A stretch of 64,000 nucleotides of DNA from Tetrahymena thermophila SB210 (lineage: Eukaryota; Ciliophora; Oligohymenophorea; Hymenostomatida; Tetrahymenidae), in the NCBI RefSeq assembly GCF_000189635.1, contig NW_002476246.1:62001-126000 (forward strand), in the 5' to 3' direction. The position numbers and the translations under genes were made by a program. The notes under the pieces are model-generated. The model made no database searches. It saw only the letters and a program-made list of their open reading frames with translations, and was not told the DNA's origin. Positions 13,601 to 27,300 of this stretch are shown piece by piece. Position 1 is the stretch's first letter, and every line of letters starts with the position of its first letter.

Positions 13601-16600
13601 ATATCAACGAACATATTTGAAACACCACTCACTATTTATTTGTAGTATTATGCCTATTAAATAAAAGTTTTTTATACTAAAAATTAAAATTATTTTTTTT
13701 TATTAAATTTTAAAAAATAATTTTAATAAATTTCTTTATGAAATAGGAGTATTTTATTTTAAATATATTAAAAAGAGTTATTTTTAATAATTTTTACTTA
13801 CTTTTATTAGAAAAAATTTAATTATAAAACAATAATCAGTATGTTAATTTAAAATTACTTTGATCATTGCTGTTAGAAAATTATTTGAAGTAGTAAAGGG
13901 ATAATCTACAGATCCAACACCATAAACACCATTTGAATCATATTATTCAGATGCTTCAAAATAATATTCTTGATTACATTGAGTACATAAGCTAGAATCT
14001 TCTAAGCAATCATTTAAGGAGTAAAATAAATTGCTAAAAGTAAATTAGACCCATATAGTATTATCTTTTAGGATTTCGATATGAATAATCTAATCTTATA
14101 TCTTAGAAGATTATACATTCAAAAATAAATCAAAATTAGATGTTTATGGATTAAATTTGAAAATGTATGCAACTCCTGTATTGAAATCTCCGATTGCTAC
14201 TAATTAATGGTTTGAAAAGGCCTTTAAAGCAGCAGGTTGTTAACTTAGTTAAACTAAATTTTGGAATTTTCCAGTAGTATAATCAATAGAATATACATTA
14301 CTGTTACTACAAGATATGATTAATCTACTTACTGTCTCGTTGAAATAGAATATATCTCCAATTTATGATTTCTAACAAATACCTAATTAGATAGAAAATA
14401 ATAAGATCAAATGCTTTAATTAGATTCTCTCATATCAATGTAATAATTAAAAAAACCAAATATTATTTTTGAGAAATTAATAAAATTCTTACTAAAATTT
14501 ATGTAAAATTTGAAAGGAAAACCATCTTATCCTAAGTCCCAAGCGTAAATTGTTCCATAATTATCAACTCCTATAAGTTCTAGATTATTTGGGTTATCTA
14601 GAGAAGCAACCGCAAATGCAGTTTATATTGAGCTATCTGAAGTTTTATTAGATTTTAGATAGTATGATCGTTCATTTGAAGAAGTGCAATCTATCAACAT
14701 GAATAAATAATCCTCTGTATTTTATTTTTAAGGAAATGCGAAAGCAACCCAATAAGTATCACCTAAGTAAAAAGGGTCTAAGTAAGAGTTTATGTTTATC
14801 CATTCTAAACCATACAAATCAGTAATATCGACAACCTAAAATATAAAAAAGTAAATTAGATAAATCTTAAGTTTATAGTAAATTAATAATAAAAATAATT
14901 TTTTACTGAGCCACGTTCCCCAAGAGGGTATATAGGGAAAACATAAATTTTGCTATTTTCATCATCTGCTCCAACTTTAACAAAGTAATAATCAAATTAA
15001 TTTTTGATTTAGTAAAAGCTTCCATATCTCCATCTTACATTCTCATCAAATTAGCTCTTTTAGCTTAAAGAAGGAGAACCGAAATTTCCTTTATCATAAA
15101 GAAGGAGCTAATTACCTGATAAAAGGATGTACTGATCTTAACTTCCTTCAACTTATCTCATATATCTTCTGCAAAAAAGATCTCCATAAAAATCTAAATT
15201 CATTAATTAAAAAATTACTATTTAAAGCAAAAAATATTTAAAACTAATTAATTATTTACATAAATTTTTAGTAAATTCGTTTGTCTAATAGTTAAATATT
15301 GTGACAAAATCTCCAGATGAAATATAAATCATGGATGTTTCATTTATTACATACCATCTATACATTGTGTCGACTGCATAGCTTTCAAAGCCTCCTAATT
15401 TTAAAGAGGAATCATCAGCGCTTTCATTTAAAGTAATGCTATAAACATAGTAATTGTCTCCAGCCCAAAGAATTGGATTTAATTACCCATTATCTCCTAA
15501 GACTAAAGTATAATATAAATTAGTTATAGGATCTGTATATTAATTATCGTATAAGCCTAGTTATTACCAAAAAAATGAATGGGTTAGTTTTATAATTTAA
15601 CCAATTTAAAAAGTATGTAAATATATTTTGGAAAATTAAAAAAATATTTTAATTTTTGAATTAAAAAAGTTTTACTCATAGTATCAAGAGTCTAGAATTG
15701 ATTTGTCTAAATATCTATTAGTTTTACAACAATTATTTCTAGGTTCTATCCACCAAAAAAAAAGATATCCTTTGTTGGGTGCTTTTAGAATTATCTGAAT
15801 TTGTCACCTTACTTTTTGACCTTAGCTTTTAATTAATAAAAAAACAAATAAAATTGTGTTAGAAGCTAATTTATTTAAATACATTATTCTATATATCCTA
15901 TAAATTAATATGTTAAATTCTCAACATCGATTATCCAATATATGACACCCATATCATTAGTTGTTAAAATTATTTTTTAACCATTTTTTAAAGTGTATAT
16001 TTTTGACTAGTATTGATAAGCTTTTGAACCATCGGGAGATTTTTCTAGAGTTTTCGAATTATCCATTGTAAGGACTGGCTTTTGCTGCATAAAATCATAA
16101 ATTTACAATTAGTTATAAAATCTTGTCAAGATTATATAATTTGTCTCTTCAATTAAGAAAAGTCCTTGTAATTGAGGAATAGGAACAGAATAGACTGCTT
16201 TTAAAGTGTATGGGTCAGCAAAAACAAGACTATAATAGTTCGTTACCATAATTAATTCCAAATAAATATTATACTGCATATCAATGATCACATAATTAGC
16301 TTTTGAATAAGACGCAATAATAAAATATTTAAAAAGGCTCAATCAATAAATATTACGCTTTACTACGTTGATAATTTCTCCTGAGGAAGATGATAAATCG
16401 TTAAAATAAACAATATTGGAATCTTATAAATCATTATAAAGAGTGTTGATTACTAAAATATTTGTCTTAGGTATCCTAAGGAAATTTCTTACAACGAACC
16501 CAAGATTGACAACTGGATCTATTATTTTAGTAATTTAATTAAACATAAATAAACAAATATTTACGAAAAATACTTACTGTGATAAGTTTAAAGTAGAGGG

Positions 16601-16674
16601 CACTTCTAGCATAAAATGGTTTTGTAGAAATTAGCAATGCTTAATAAGATGAAAACTATGTACTTTAAATTCAT
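7668..16674 (-). CDS. Large beta-helix-type surface protein with signal peptide and C-terminal membrane segments
   Basis: The start is the ATG on 16674-16672, giving MNLKYIVFILLSIANFYKTILC, a clear signal peptide. A splice (GTAAGT near 16579, acceptor near 16523) keeps frame into a propeller-like N-terminal region (about 14900-16520). A Cys-containing joint follows near 13900-14000 (CLEDSSLCTQCNQEYYF), then a very long Ser/Asn/Ile-rich region of irregular repeats (about 10500-13600) resembling right-handed parallel beta-helix (pectin-lyase-fold) repeats. A Cys-rich module (NICYEGHIGALCEECD, about 9750-9950), the motif SGVYIKMLTNYVQIV (about 9275-9320) and several membrane helices (8330-9100) come next. 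The protein ends SDDD then TGA at 7670-7668. One exact intron is 9177-9235. This architecture is common among ciliate membrane proteins; ligand and function are unknown. Other introns are not fully resolved. Confidence 0.78.
11701..11722. repeat. (AAAT)n microsatellite in an intron
   Basis: A run of about five AATA/AAAT units lies in an AT-rich intron of the beta-helix-type gene. Short runs of this kind are frequent in the non-coding parts of the window; this is one of the cleanest. Confidence 0.7.
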
Positions 16675-18903
16675 TTTGCTTTGATTAGATTAAAAATTTA
16701 TTTATTTTAATAAAGATGAAATTTTTAATAAAATCAGATTTTAATTCAACCAAGTATTTCCAATAGATTACTTCCTTTAATTCAAATATACTTAAAAACA
16801 CAATTTCTTTCTTATTAAAGTTTCTCAAATTAAAAATTCTGATCAATATTAATTAATTTTACGGAAGAATATTATTGATTGATTGACACATAATTTTAAT
16901 ACCCAATTATCAAATTATAGCAAACTGTAATCTGAAATATTAATTTTTCTGATTTTTTTATATCATCAACACAAAAAAACCTGAATTTAATAAATTATGT
17001 AATTGATCTAATCTAAATCACTATTTTACTTTTTCTTTTTTCTACAATACTAATTTAAAAATTAGAATTTGCTGATCAATTACAAAGACAAGTTACTTAA
17101 TTTACAAACCATATCAGAAACTAAAATATTTCAGTCAAATCTAAAAAATAATAATTTTTACAAATAAAAAAGTTCATTTTTTCTAAAAGCCAAAAGACTC
17201 ATTTGTGATTGGTTATTTAACATCATTTTATTATTTCATCTTTATTAATAAATCTATAAACATCTAAATATCAAACGCTTATTAAGTCTTTTATTTATCA
17301 CTAAAAATATTAAAATTAGAAAATTAAATTAATTTAAAATTAGGGTGATTTAAAATATTTTTGAAATGATTTTTATTTGCATTTACATTGAAATTTATTG
17401 CTAAGAAAGAAAGTCTGATTCTTACAAATATATTAAAAATTTAATAAGCTTTTATTAAAATTGGATTTGATCAAATTTAATTAAAAAGCTGAGGAAATGC
17501 AATTAATTTTTTTTCGATAAAATAAATCACATAAATTTAATCGATTTCATTTGCTTTATAGCTTTGAATGCCTTTTTGCATTTACTTTTATTTCAAATAT
17601 TTATAGAAAATAAATTAATAATTAATACAAGCCCTTGATTATTTTAAATAAAAAGTTCTTAAAAATCTATTTTAGGTTTATTAAAAAATTTTATGATCCA
17701 ATCAATAACAAGAAAAAATACAAGTAATTTTTTTAAGTAAAATATGCAGTTTTAAAATATTAAAGAATTAATTTCATTTTTTTTGTAAATTAAATTTTCA
17801 TCTATTAATTGAGATAGATTATCTTAACTTGTTTATCGTAGATAAATATATTAAAATAATTCTTATCATTTTGATGTAGAATTATTTTCTTAATTTTTTT
17901 AACTAATTAAATTAAAAATAAATTTAGTGATTAATTTATAAATTTGAAAAAAGTAGTTATATAATTATGATAGTGAATTAGTTATTTAAACATTTAATGT
18001 TTTCAAATTTTAAATTAGTAATTATTTAAATTATTATACATCATAAACAATCCTATATAATTGTACAACCAAAGTAGTAGAATATTAATATATATTATAT
18101 AATTTAATATGGAGTTAGTCTCTTAATTAAAATCAAGTATTACAGAATCAACCAAAAACCCTATAGATAAAATTATTTCTCTTTTAAGATTTTTTATCAA
18201 TTATGTTTTTATAAAATTTTTCTAATTATTTGTATTATATAATGATGTTGTCAAATCTAAAAAAAACAAATAAAAGAGAATAATCAATTTTTTATTTATT
18301 GTTAAATAAAATTCTTATCTTCTATGAAATCAATTTACTTGTCTAAGATTTGTTATATTCACTTATTTTCATCTATTTTTGGTATTTTGGGGGTTTTATG
18401 TAATTTCTTCCTTTTAATATTAATGTTACAAGATAACATTATCTTTTACGTTATTCTTATGTTTTTTTATGTATGGATCAATAAATTAGTGTTTATTTGG
18501 CTTCTTCTTAATATATTTTATTTTTAATTTTTTAAATTAAAGTTTTTTTATAATTAACAGAATTATAGTAAATAACTAATATAATACAATTTTTAATTGT
18601 TAATAAATGATACTTTAAAACTAACCAAAACAAATATCTTAAATTTGTTTAATTGACTAATTTATAATATTAATATAAATAAACTATAAAAACTTTGAGA
18701 TACATAAATTATATTTGTAAAATCATTAATTATTATTTTGTTTAAACTAATTCCTCAAAATTCTGTACATATATATGAATGAATGCAAGTATTTTTTAAA
18801 AGCTGCTTTTGTTCATTTATTTGTGTTTACTGGTTTTTACATCAATTAAATTAATTAATATTAAATTAAGAGATCTAGCATAAAATAAATTAGAAAGGAG
18901 AGA
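16675..18903. other. Divergent intergenic region between the beta-helix gene and HK1
   Basis: This is 2.2 kb of AT-rich DNA between two divergently transcribed genes, so it must hold both promoters. The only stretch open in the standard code (18324-18527) encodes a Phe/Ile/Leu-rich string typical of chance AT-rich frames. No RNA gene or repeat is recognised. Confidence 0.5.
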
Positions 18904-21900
18904 ATGAAAGTAGAATTAAAAGATGAAATTAACTCTTAAATAAAGTAAAAATACAGCTCAAGACTAAGCTATGCCAAAAAATATTATCTAGTTAACTAAT
19001 TAATCATTCATTTGTATTTAATAGCCTTGGCATTTATTTGCTTCACTCGACTAAGCTAATAATTATTAGGATCATTTATTATTATAAAATTAGCCATATT
19101 TTCATATATTAAGTATTTGAATGAACATATTTCAAGTAAAAAAGGAAACTAAAAGCAAGAAAATCATGAAAAATCAAAAGCTTCTTAATTAGGATAAGAA
19201 AATGAAAAATAAATTTAAAGTCTATCATTTTTAGAGCTATGCATCTTTTTAATAATATTTGCAATCTACATTTCTACTTTTGAAGTGATTTTAATAATAA
19301 CTTCAAACAAACAGTTAGTTATTGTTTTATCGATGTTTATTTAGTCTTTTGTAAGAATAGAAATAAAAAATATTTAAAATGAAAGGTTAATCTTATTTTC
19401 TGTTTTGGCTATTTAAATCTATTCTATAGTTCGCCTTTAGTTTGCTTACGAATTTCATTATTTGAATACATTTTTCAATATATTATTATTCCTTTAGTAG
19501 ATTTTAAACTATAGAACACTTAAACAAGAAAACCAAAAAGTAATAATTCAAAAAATTAATAACAATAAAAATACCTTAGCAAATTTGCATCAAAGCATCT
19601 TGTAAGTTATCCCAGAAGGATTAGCTGTAATTAATGCGGATAAATAAATACTTTATTCCAACTTGGCTCTTAAGCAAATACTTAACTCTAAAAATAATAA
19701 AGATTTGCTATAAGTTATGTTGAAATTAGGTTAAGGGACTACAAATGAAAAATTAGACCAGCAATAATTATAAGTAAATGCTCTTAAACCCAATAATTAT
19801 TATCCAACTGATAATTAAAAGGTGATTGATATCACAAATAATAACTCACCGTAGAACAACTAAATTACTTTCAACAATATTTAAGATGAAACTTATAAGA
19901 TAAATAAATATGAAAACAATTAGAATACTTAAACCAACGATAAGCTAAAAAACTCTTTAAGTAATTCATGGTTTAACAAAAAGTTTGAAAAATCTGTAAC
20001 AGATGCATTTCAACATAACAAAAAACTAAAAAAGACTAAGAAAAGTAAAAAATATTTATATAGCCTTTCTGAAAAAGTTGGATAAATTAGTGAAAATAAA
20101 GTATTCAATGAGAGAAAATTCTATTCTATGAACTAAAATATTTGCAAATTTTCTTTTTAAAATTAGCATGTAAATTATTTATTTTAAAAAAAGAAATAAT
20201 TTTTAAACAAAACTATTATTTGAAATATAATTTTAGTGATTTTTTAAATAGAGGGATATATTTCATTTTAAAATTTCAAAAATACATTCTTAATAAATGT
20301 CATAGAAATTTGAATGTATTTTTTTTTAAAATAGCTTTTATGAATCAATCCCCCATAATCAATATTTTCTAGAAAAAAATTTACTTTTAATTAATTTCAC
20401 TGTCTATAAATTTATTAAAATTTCTTTTTAAAATATATGAAATACTAATTTATTATAAATCATAATTAACATAGGACTAGAGTTAAAACTAAAAAAAATA
20501 AAAGCAAGAAGAAATGGTTTAATAAGGAGGAGTAGAAAATCAATAATTTGATTTAAAATAAAAATAAATTTAGCCTAATAAAGCTTTTTAGGAAAATTAA
20601 GGTTAATAAATTAAAATAAACATATTGTTTAAAGATTAATAAGAGCTTTATAATTTTTAAGATGAAGTAAAACTGAATGAAAAATGTAAAGAAAATAAAT
20701 AAACTTAAAATATTATTCATGTAATTTTTTTAAATTAACAAGGCAATACACCAAAAGATATTAGCAAAGGGTTATTAAATTCTTCAGACAAAAGTAATTT
20801 AAGCAAAGCTTATAAAATTTAAGATGAAGTTACCACTAAAGACTAGAATTCTAAATTAAGTTAAAATATTAATGTTTAGGGCCATTAAATAATACTAAAT
20901 TAGAACTAGTTCATTTAAGAAAAAATAAATGAAATTTAAGGTGAAAAAGACAATTACACTATTGTCACTGAACACATCAAAACTAATGAACCGCTATAAA
21001 ATGAAGATGTAATAGAATACTCTAATGAAATATAATTCAAATACAAGAAACCGAGTAAAATCAATTCTTAATTCGAATTAATCTTCATATTAATAATCAA
21101 ATCTTTTGTTAGGAAATATAATTAAAAATCAAATTGAGAAAGAAAAAATAGATTTATCTAAATTAATTGATTAATTCTTTGAGTAATCATCAGATGAAAA
21201 TGAAATATTGGAATTAAATGGAGTATAAATTGAAGAAATCAATGACCTGAGAAATCAGTAATTTTAATAATTTAAATAATTTAATGTAAAATTATTTTTT
21301 AAAAACAGAAAATCTCCTTAAAATTCTAATGAAATATGCTAAAATTTAAAAAATTTACAATAAATGAAGAATATTACTAAATTTTAAGTAAAATAAATTA
21401 ATTCTTATTTTTTAAAAAAAAAGCTTTCTTTTTTTAAAGGTAAAACACAAAAATAAAGATTTAGTTATTTAGCTTATTGCAGTTGATTTATTACTAGAAG
21501 ATAAAAAAACTTTAGAACCTGTTGTATTTATAATAGTACAGGAGCTTTGGTAGGATCTATATTAAAAAAAGGTAGATGAGCTCCAAAAAGAAAAAATGAA
21601 GATATTTGCAACCTTATCGCATGAGCTAAGGACTCCTTTGAATTGCTCTATTTCCATGCTCGAAGTACTCAAAGATGAACTCTCTTAAGAAGAATAAAAC
21701 AAATTTTGTATTGAAGAATATATTGTCCCAGCTCTTTTTTCTAATAAGCTGCTTCTAAACTAAATTAATGACATTCTTGACTATGTTTAAATGGATTGTG
21801 GTAAGTTTAAATATTCGTTTTTAGATTTCAACGTAGTTAGTCTTTTAAAGGATTGCTGCAAGCTTATAAGCATGCAAGCTAAAATGAAGAATTTACAACT

Positions 21901-23960
21901 TCTGATACTTTATGATTAAAAAATAAACTAAGAAATATGCTCAGATTAAAATAGAATTCGTTAAATTTTACTCAATTTTCTTTCTAATTCTCTCAAATTC
22001 ACTAAATCTGGATACATAGAATTGGGATTCAACTAAATATGTTAGAATATATATTAATTGTATGTTAAGGATAGTGGTATTGGAATTTCTAAAGAAAATT
22101 AAAAAAAGATATTTGATTTTTGTAACAAAGTAATTTTATTAACAAAATTTTATACACAATCTTAAAATAAACTAAGATTTGTTAAAAACCATTTATTTAT
22201 TAATTTCTAATAAATAGATTTAATATGAAAATAAAGAAGAGGAATAACTTAATAATCAAGGTTGTGGTTTAGGATTACTTATATCTAATTCTCTGGCAAA
22301 AGGCTTAGTAACTGATAAAACACGTAATGGAGGAATATCTGTTGAATCAGAATACGGAATAGGTTCTAAATTTAGCATTTTAGTTGAAGATTTAAATTAT
22401 AATATGCACAAATGTAATGAATAGCAAAATATTTAAAACTAAACTGTCAAATTTTCATAGAAAACAGTAGACATTTTAAGTATTCCTTAGAAGAATAGGC
22501 AAGTTGAGTAAAAACATAATCTTTAAAATAGCTAAATTGATGAATAAAATTTGGAGTAAACTGCAAATTCTTCAATTAATCTTCATGATAACAACCTTAG
22601 CTAATTATAAAAATAAAACAACTCCTTTTAGACTTTTTTTAAAGATGCTAGTATGATAAATTGTGAGAAAGTAAATAATAGCACCATAAGTAATCCTAAA
22701 AATATAGAAATTAGCTAAACAGTTAATAGGAATAAATTTTACAAGAGTAATTCTAATTAAAGTTCTACCTAAGCTATTGACGATTCTCTAAATTAAGATT
22801 TACATAATAATTTAAGTAAAGTATTTTAGATTAAAAAACATAAAAATTTTTAGGAAGAGGATAATTCTAATTTTAAAACTGTAATTCAGAAGTCTCAAAA
22901 AAGCGTGCCTTAGAAACATTAAAATAGCAATTTCAGTCCTTTTTCAAGTCCAATTTTTTAAAAGCGATAATTAAATATAGAACAAAATAATCAATATAGA
23001 GTTGAACTGTTAAAGCATTCATAAAATCAAAACACATACTAAGACAATTTAAGTCAATATAGGAAAGTAGGGAGTTAAATGTATGGAATTAGTATGCATG
23101 ATAATGGTTTAAATAACTCTGAAAATGGAATTAACTCAGATTTTGAAATAAGAAATGGTGTTTAAGATTAAGGAAACTATAAAAACAAAGTAAAATTTAG
23201 CTAGAATAATTACTATACAAATAATCAAATTAAATCTCTTCAGAGTTCTAAACTGCAATTTGATAAAGAAGAAAATGCATAATGTGAATAAGAAGGATTT
23301 ACTTCTTATTCTAATAACTCAAAAATATTAAGAGGCCAGTTTCTTTCTAATCAGAAATTAACAACTTCTACAATAGGAAAGGATTAATTCGAAAAAACAA
23401 TCAGTTTTAAGTCACATTCTAGTTAGAATTAAATTTTAGACATTGAAAGTAATGGAGACCAAAATAAATGTGAAAAATTACTTACAGTATAGTAAAAATT
23501 AGAGCATATATTGGATTATAATTTAGATAAAAAATTAAGATGTAAATGTCCATAAATAATGCTAGTTGATGATAATTAATTCAACTTATATGCCTTGTAG
23601 AAAATTATTTAGTAGTTTTAATTTGATTTGATTACATTTTCAGATGGAGACTAAGCCATAGAATATATTAAATCTTAATTCTTTTCAGAATGCTGTTGTT
23701 CACCCTAAATGATCTTGATGGACATAGAAATGCCCATTAAAAATGGATATGAAACAGTCAAAGAAATAATTTAATTTTACAAGAGTTTACAATATAGCAA
23801 TATCCCTGTAATTGTTGCGTGTACTGCATATGTAGGGTAGGAAGATTTTTAAAAATCAATTGAATCTGGTATGAGTGATTTTATTAATAAACCTATATTA
23901 AAAGCAGCTTTCTAAAATCTAATTTTAAATCATATAAATGCAATTTGTAATAATAATTGA
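18904..23960 (+). CDS. Membrane hybrid histidine kinase with C-terminal receiver (HK1)
   Basis: A two-component hybrid sensor kinase. The start MKVELKDE matches HK2 (MKVKPKQ). About 19000-19500 encodes several membrane helices. Near 19600-19740 is a PAS-like segment (IPEGLAVI, QILYSN). After an Asn/Gln-rich linker with introns comes a second pre-kinase segment (21440-21600), then HisKA (SHELRTPLN, phospho-His codon 21620-21622), N-box (NRIRQILLNFLSNSLKFT), G1 (DSGIGIS), F-box (KIFDFCNK) and G2 (GCGLGL, about 22260). A low-complexity Ser/Asn/Gln linker (22430-23540) leads to a receiver domain: MLVDDNQFNL, phospho-Asp in MDIEMP (codon 23721-23723) and INKP. The stop is TGA at 23958-23960. An intron at about 22130-22222 is shared with HK2. 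The kinase should autophosphorylate and pass phosphate to its own receiver; the signal is unknown. Confidence 0.85.
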
Positions 23961-24325
23961 ATTTATCTTCTGTATCATGTAAAAACTTACCTTAAATTGT
24001 CTTATAAATTTTAATAAAAATCAATAATTTTTTTCAAATTTTGAACGAATTTTATTTAAATAAATCTTCTTTATATAAATTTATTAAAATGAAGATTAAT
24101 TAGAATAATTAAAGTAATTATTTTGTGATTATTAAAATTTATCATTTTTAATTTTAGGTGGTAAAGGTGACTATAAATTCTGAATAAATAAATCAATCAA
24201 TCAAAATTTTAATTTTATATTATTTACTAATTTATTTAGAATAGAATATTTGAATATATTTTGTTAAAAAGTAAAATCAATTCAATTTATATAAAAAATA
24301 AATCTAAACTAAATAACATAAATGA
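23961..24325. other. Short convergent intergenic region
   Basis: This AT-rich 365-bp spacer lies between the TGA of HK1 and the TGA of the opposing Cys-rich gene. It must hold both 3' ends. No defined signal was identified. Confidence 0.5.
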
Positions 24326-27300
24326 TCATAAGTTTTAAAATAGAATTGTTTTTTGTTATTTTAAATCGCCAAGTGAGAGATTGTTATTTGTAAGCTTAAT
24401 CTTTTCCATAAGAGTTTGAAAGAGGTGAATTATTATTTTAATAAAGATTAACGATATTGATATAATAGAAGTTGCTGATAAGATATTTTTTATCTCAACT
24501 GAAAAGTTGTTAAGGATGTCATCATAAACTAACCATGTAATAGAAAATAAAGCAATCAAGAAATTTATATGAGTGAAGATTTATGTTTAGTTCATCTTTG
24601 CTTATAAATAAGGTCTTTTTATTATTATAATTATAGTTTCAAAGGCAAATAAAAGTTATACTAAAATAATCTATTGTACTTTATTTTATTATGAGTTAAC
24701 CAGCAAAAAAATAAAAACTATTTTCCTTACCAAAATAATGCCATTAAAGTAATAATATCTCTTTATGAAGTTAGAAATTGCAAATTATTAGATTTTATTT
24801 GAGATATTTTAGATAATTTTTTAAAATCTATTTTTGTGACCTTCTTGTTTGGCTTTATTTAATCCTGCAAGCACAACTAATATTTGAGTTACTAAAAATA
24901 CTACTGCAAAAATTACTCCTATAGTAGTTGACTTAGCATTATTTTAATATTATATCTCATTAAACTAAAGCCAAATACATAATGTTATTTCATAAAATGT
25001 TAATATGACTATCCCAGAAGCTATTTTGAAAAAGAAATTTGTGTAAATTTTGATCATTAGATAATCAACAAATTTAATTGTTCTGATTTTTAGTTTTTAA
25101 TAAGCAAAGCTCAGTAAATAGAATACAAAGAATATTACCCAAATTATTACAGTCTGTATTAAATTGCTAAATAAAAATGAGTCCACTTGTTCTCTTTAAA
25201 ATGTTAAAGGAACAGCAGCATTTTTAGCGCTTACATTAGGGAAAAACTCGAAATTAGCAAAATTGAAGAGATTTAAAAAAACATAAAGTTCTTTTGGATA
25301 ATTTACATTTAAGAACTTCAGATAATTAACTGATTACAAAAGGTCAAAAAGTGTTACAATTATATTGAATGGTACAAAAAATAGCATGAAGTAGCTTAAA
25401 AATCCCAAGAAAGAATTCAAAAAAGTGATTGTAAAAGCATTGTTTCCATAAATATCTTAAGCTAATAAATCAATATGCGGAAGCTAAGAGCTGATTGATT
25501 TCTTTAAAAGTGAACTATTAAATTTGTCAGTAATGTCCGATTATTTGAATTTTAAAAAAACAGTTATATTGTTGAGAGGTTTATAAACCCTAATTTATAG
25601 TTCAATATTTTGTATCATCAAAGTGTTTAATACTAAATTCTCCTTAAAAATTTTGATATCATAGTCTAGAGAGTTTTCAACATCCAAGTAACTTATTATA
25701 TTTTAAGTACTTGATATTGATATTTATCTATCAAAATATATTTCTCCTCGAATTTGATAATAGTTTTTTTAGCTAGTGTATTGTGCTTCTAGCTTCAAAA
25801 AAGGAGTAGGACCATCAGTTAAGGTTGTGCAAAGAGATTAGCTTATCAAATTTTCATCTTCTTTATATATTTTATAATATTAAATGTTTTTTAATAATCT
25901 AAAATAGGGAAATTATTTTTTACTTTAAAATTGTTACATTTATATTGATAAATGAAAAATTTAACACATTTTAAAAAAGAAAGAAAATTTGATTTTAGTA
26001 TTAAAGAAGTTATATTTTATGATTTACTTTTATTAAAATTAAATCAATATCATTTTATTTGGAATATTGAATTAAATTAGCTCTAAATTTATCTTCTATA
26101 AATAATATTGATGAATTTAAATATTTTTAAAAATAGTTTTCTTATTTATTTAATTCGTATAAGTAATAAATTAAATTACTGATCAGTGGATTTACACATT
26201 TAAAACCATGTTCTATCTTGCAATTCTAAGAGCATCCATCGTTATCCTAAATATTACTATCATCACATTCAATTGTTTTATTTATTCCATACAGCTTTAA
26301 ATGCTTATCAGTAAGCATATATCCTTTTCCACATAATTCTTGACATTTCTATGTCTATGAATCAAAATACAATCCTATTAATTTATCACATTTTTAGCAA
26401 CTACCATTCACAAGCAAAATAAATTTATCATCAGGACAAGACAAACAATCTACTGCTTGAGGTCCTTTACAAGTATTACAAGAGGAATGACAATTTTAAC
26501 ATTAATTTGATTATGTATCTAAAAAATAATTATTTTCACAAATTTTACAGATTTCTACATTATTAACAATTTCACATCTATTACAATTTGCTGATTAGCA
26601 TTTAAAGCATTAAGTTGGTTAAAAGTTAATCATGTTGTTTTAACCTTTAACCTATTAGCATCCATAGCCAGGCATAATTTAACAATTATTACTACAGCCT
26701 ATACCTGGAGGATCACACTCTTCACTGGGAGTTGCAATATTATCTCCGCACTTTTCTTCACATTTTAAGTCGCTTTAACTTAAAGATTATGAGCATTAAT
26801 AGCCTTTATTTACCTTACAATCTAAGCTACATTTGTCTAATTGTACTTTATTTTGAAAAATTAAAGAAAAAAAAATTAATCTTTTTTTAATAAAATTACT
26901 TAAATTTCCATCATCGCATTCTTCTCCTGAGTCTAATATTCCATTTTAGCAAGTTGATAGCATGCAAACATCAAGCTAAATGTTATCCACATGTATACAT
27001 TTATACCCAGGTTATACCTTACATTAAACACACCCTTGGGAATTACTGAATGCAGTCAAATCATTAATTTCACATTCTTCTTCTGGTGTTTTATGATTAT
27101 CCCCACAAACTGGTATACATTAGTTTGTAGTGATATCATAACTGTAATAATTATTTTAGCAGGTACATTATTTTGAAGTTATATTTAAAACTACGTTTGA
27201 ATTTTTATAGCAGCTGGAGCAGTTATTTGCAGTTGGCCCACTACAAGTTTTACAAGAAAAATGACATTTTTCACATTTATTTGAGTTATTATTCATATAA

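Noticed and set aside
18324-18527. Open frame of 67 residues, hydrophobic
   Set aside because: Composition is what AT-rich DNA gives by chance; no start context, homologue or partner exon seen.
20142-20372. Open frame inside HK1
   Set aside because: Lies across the end of an exon and an intron of HK1, in a different frame from the kinase.
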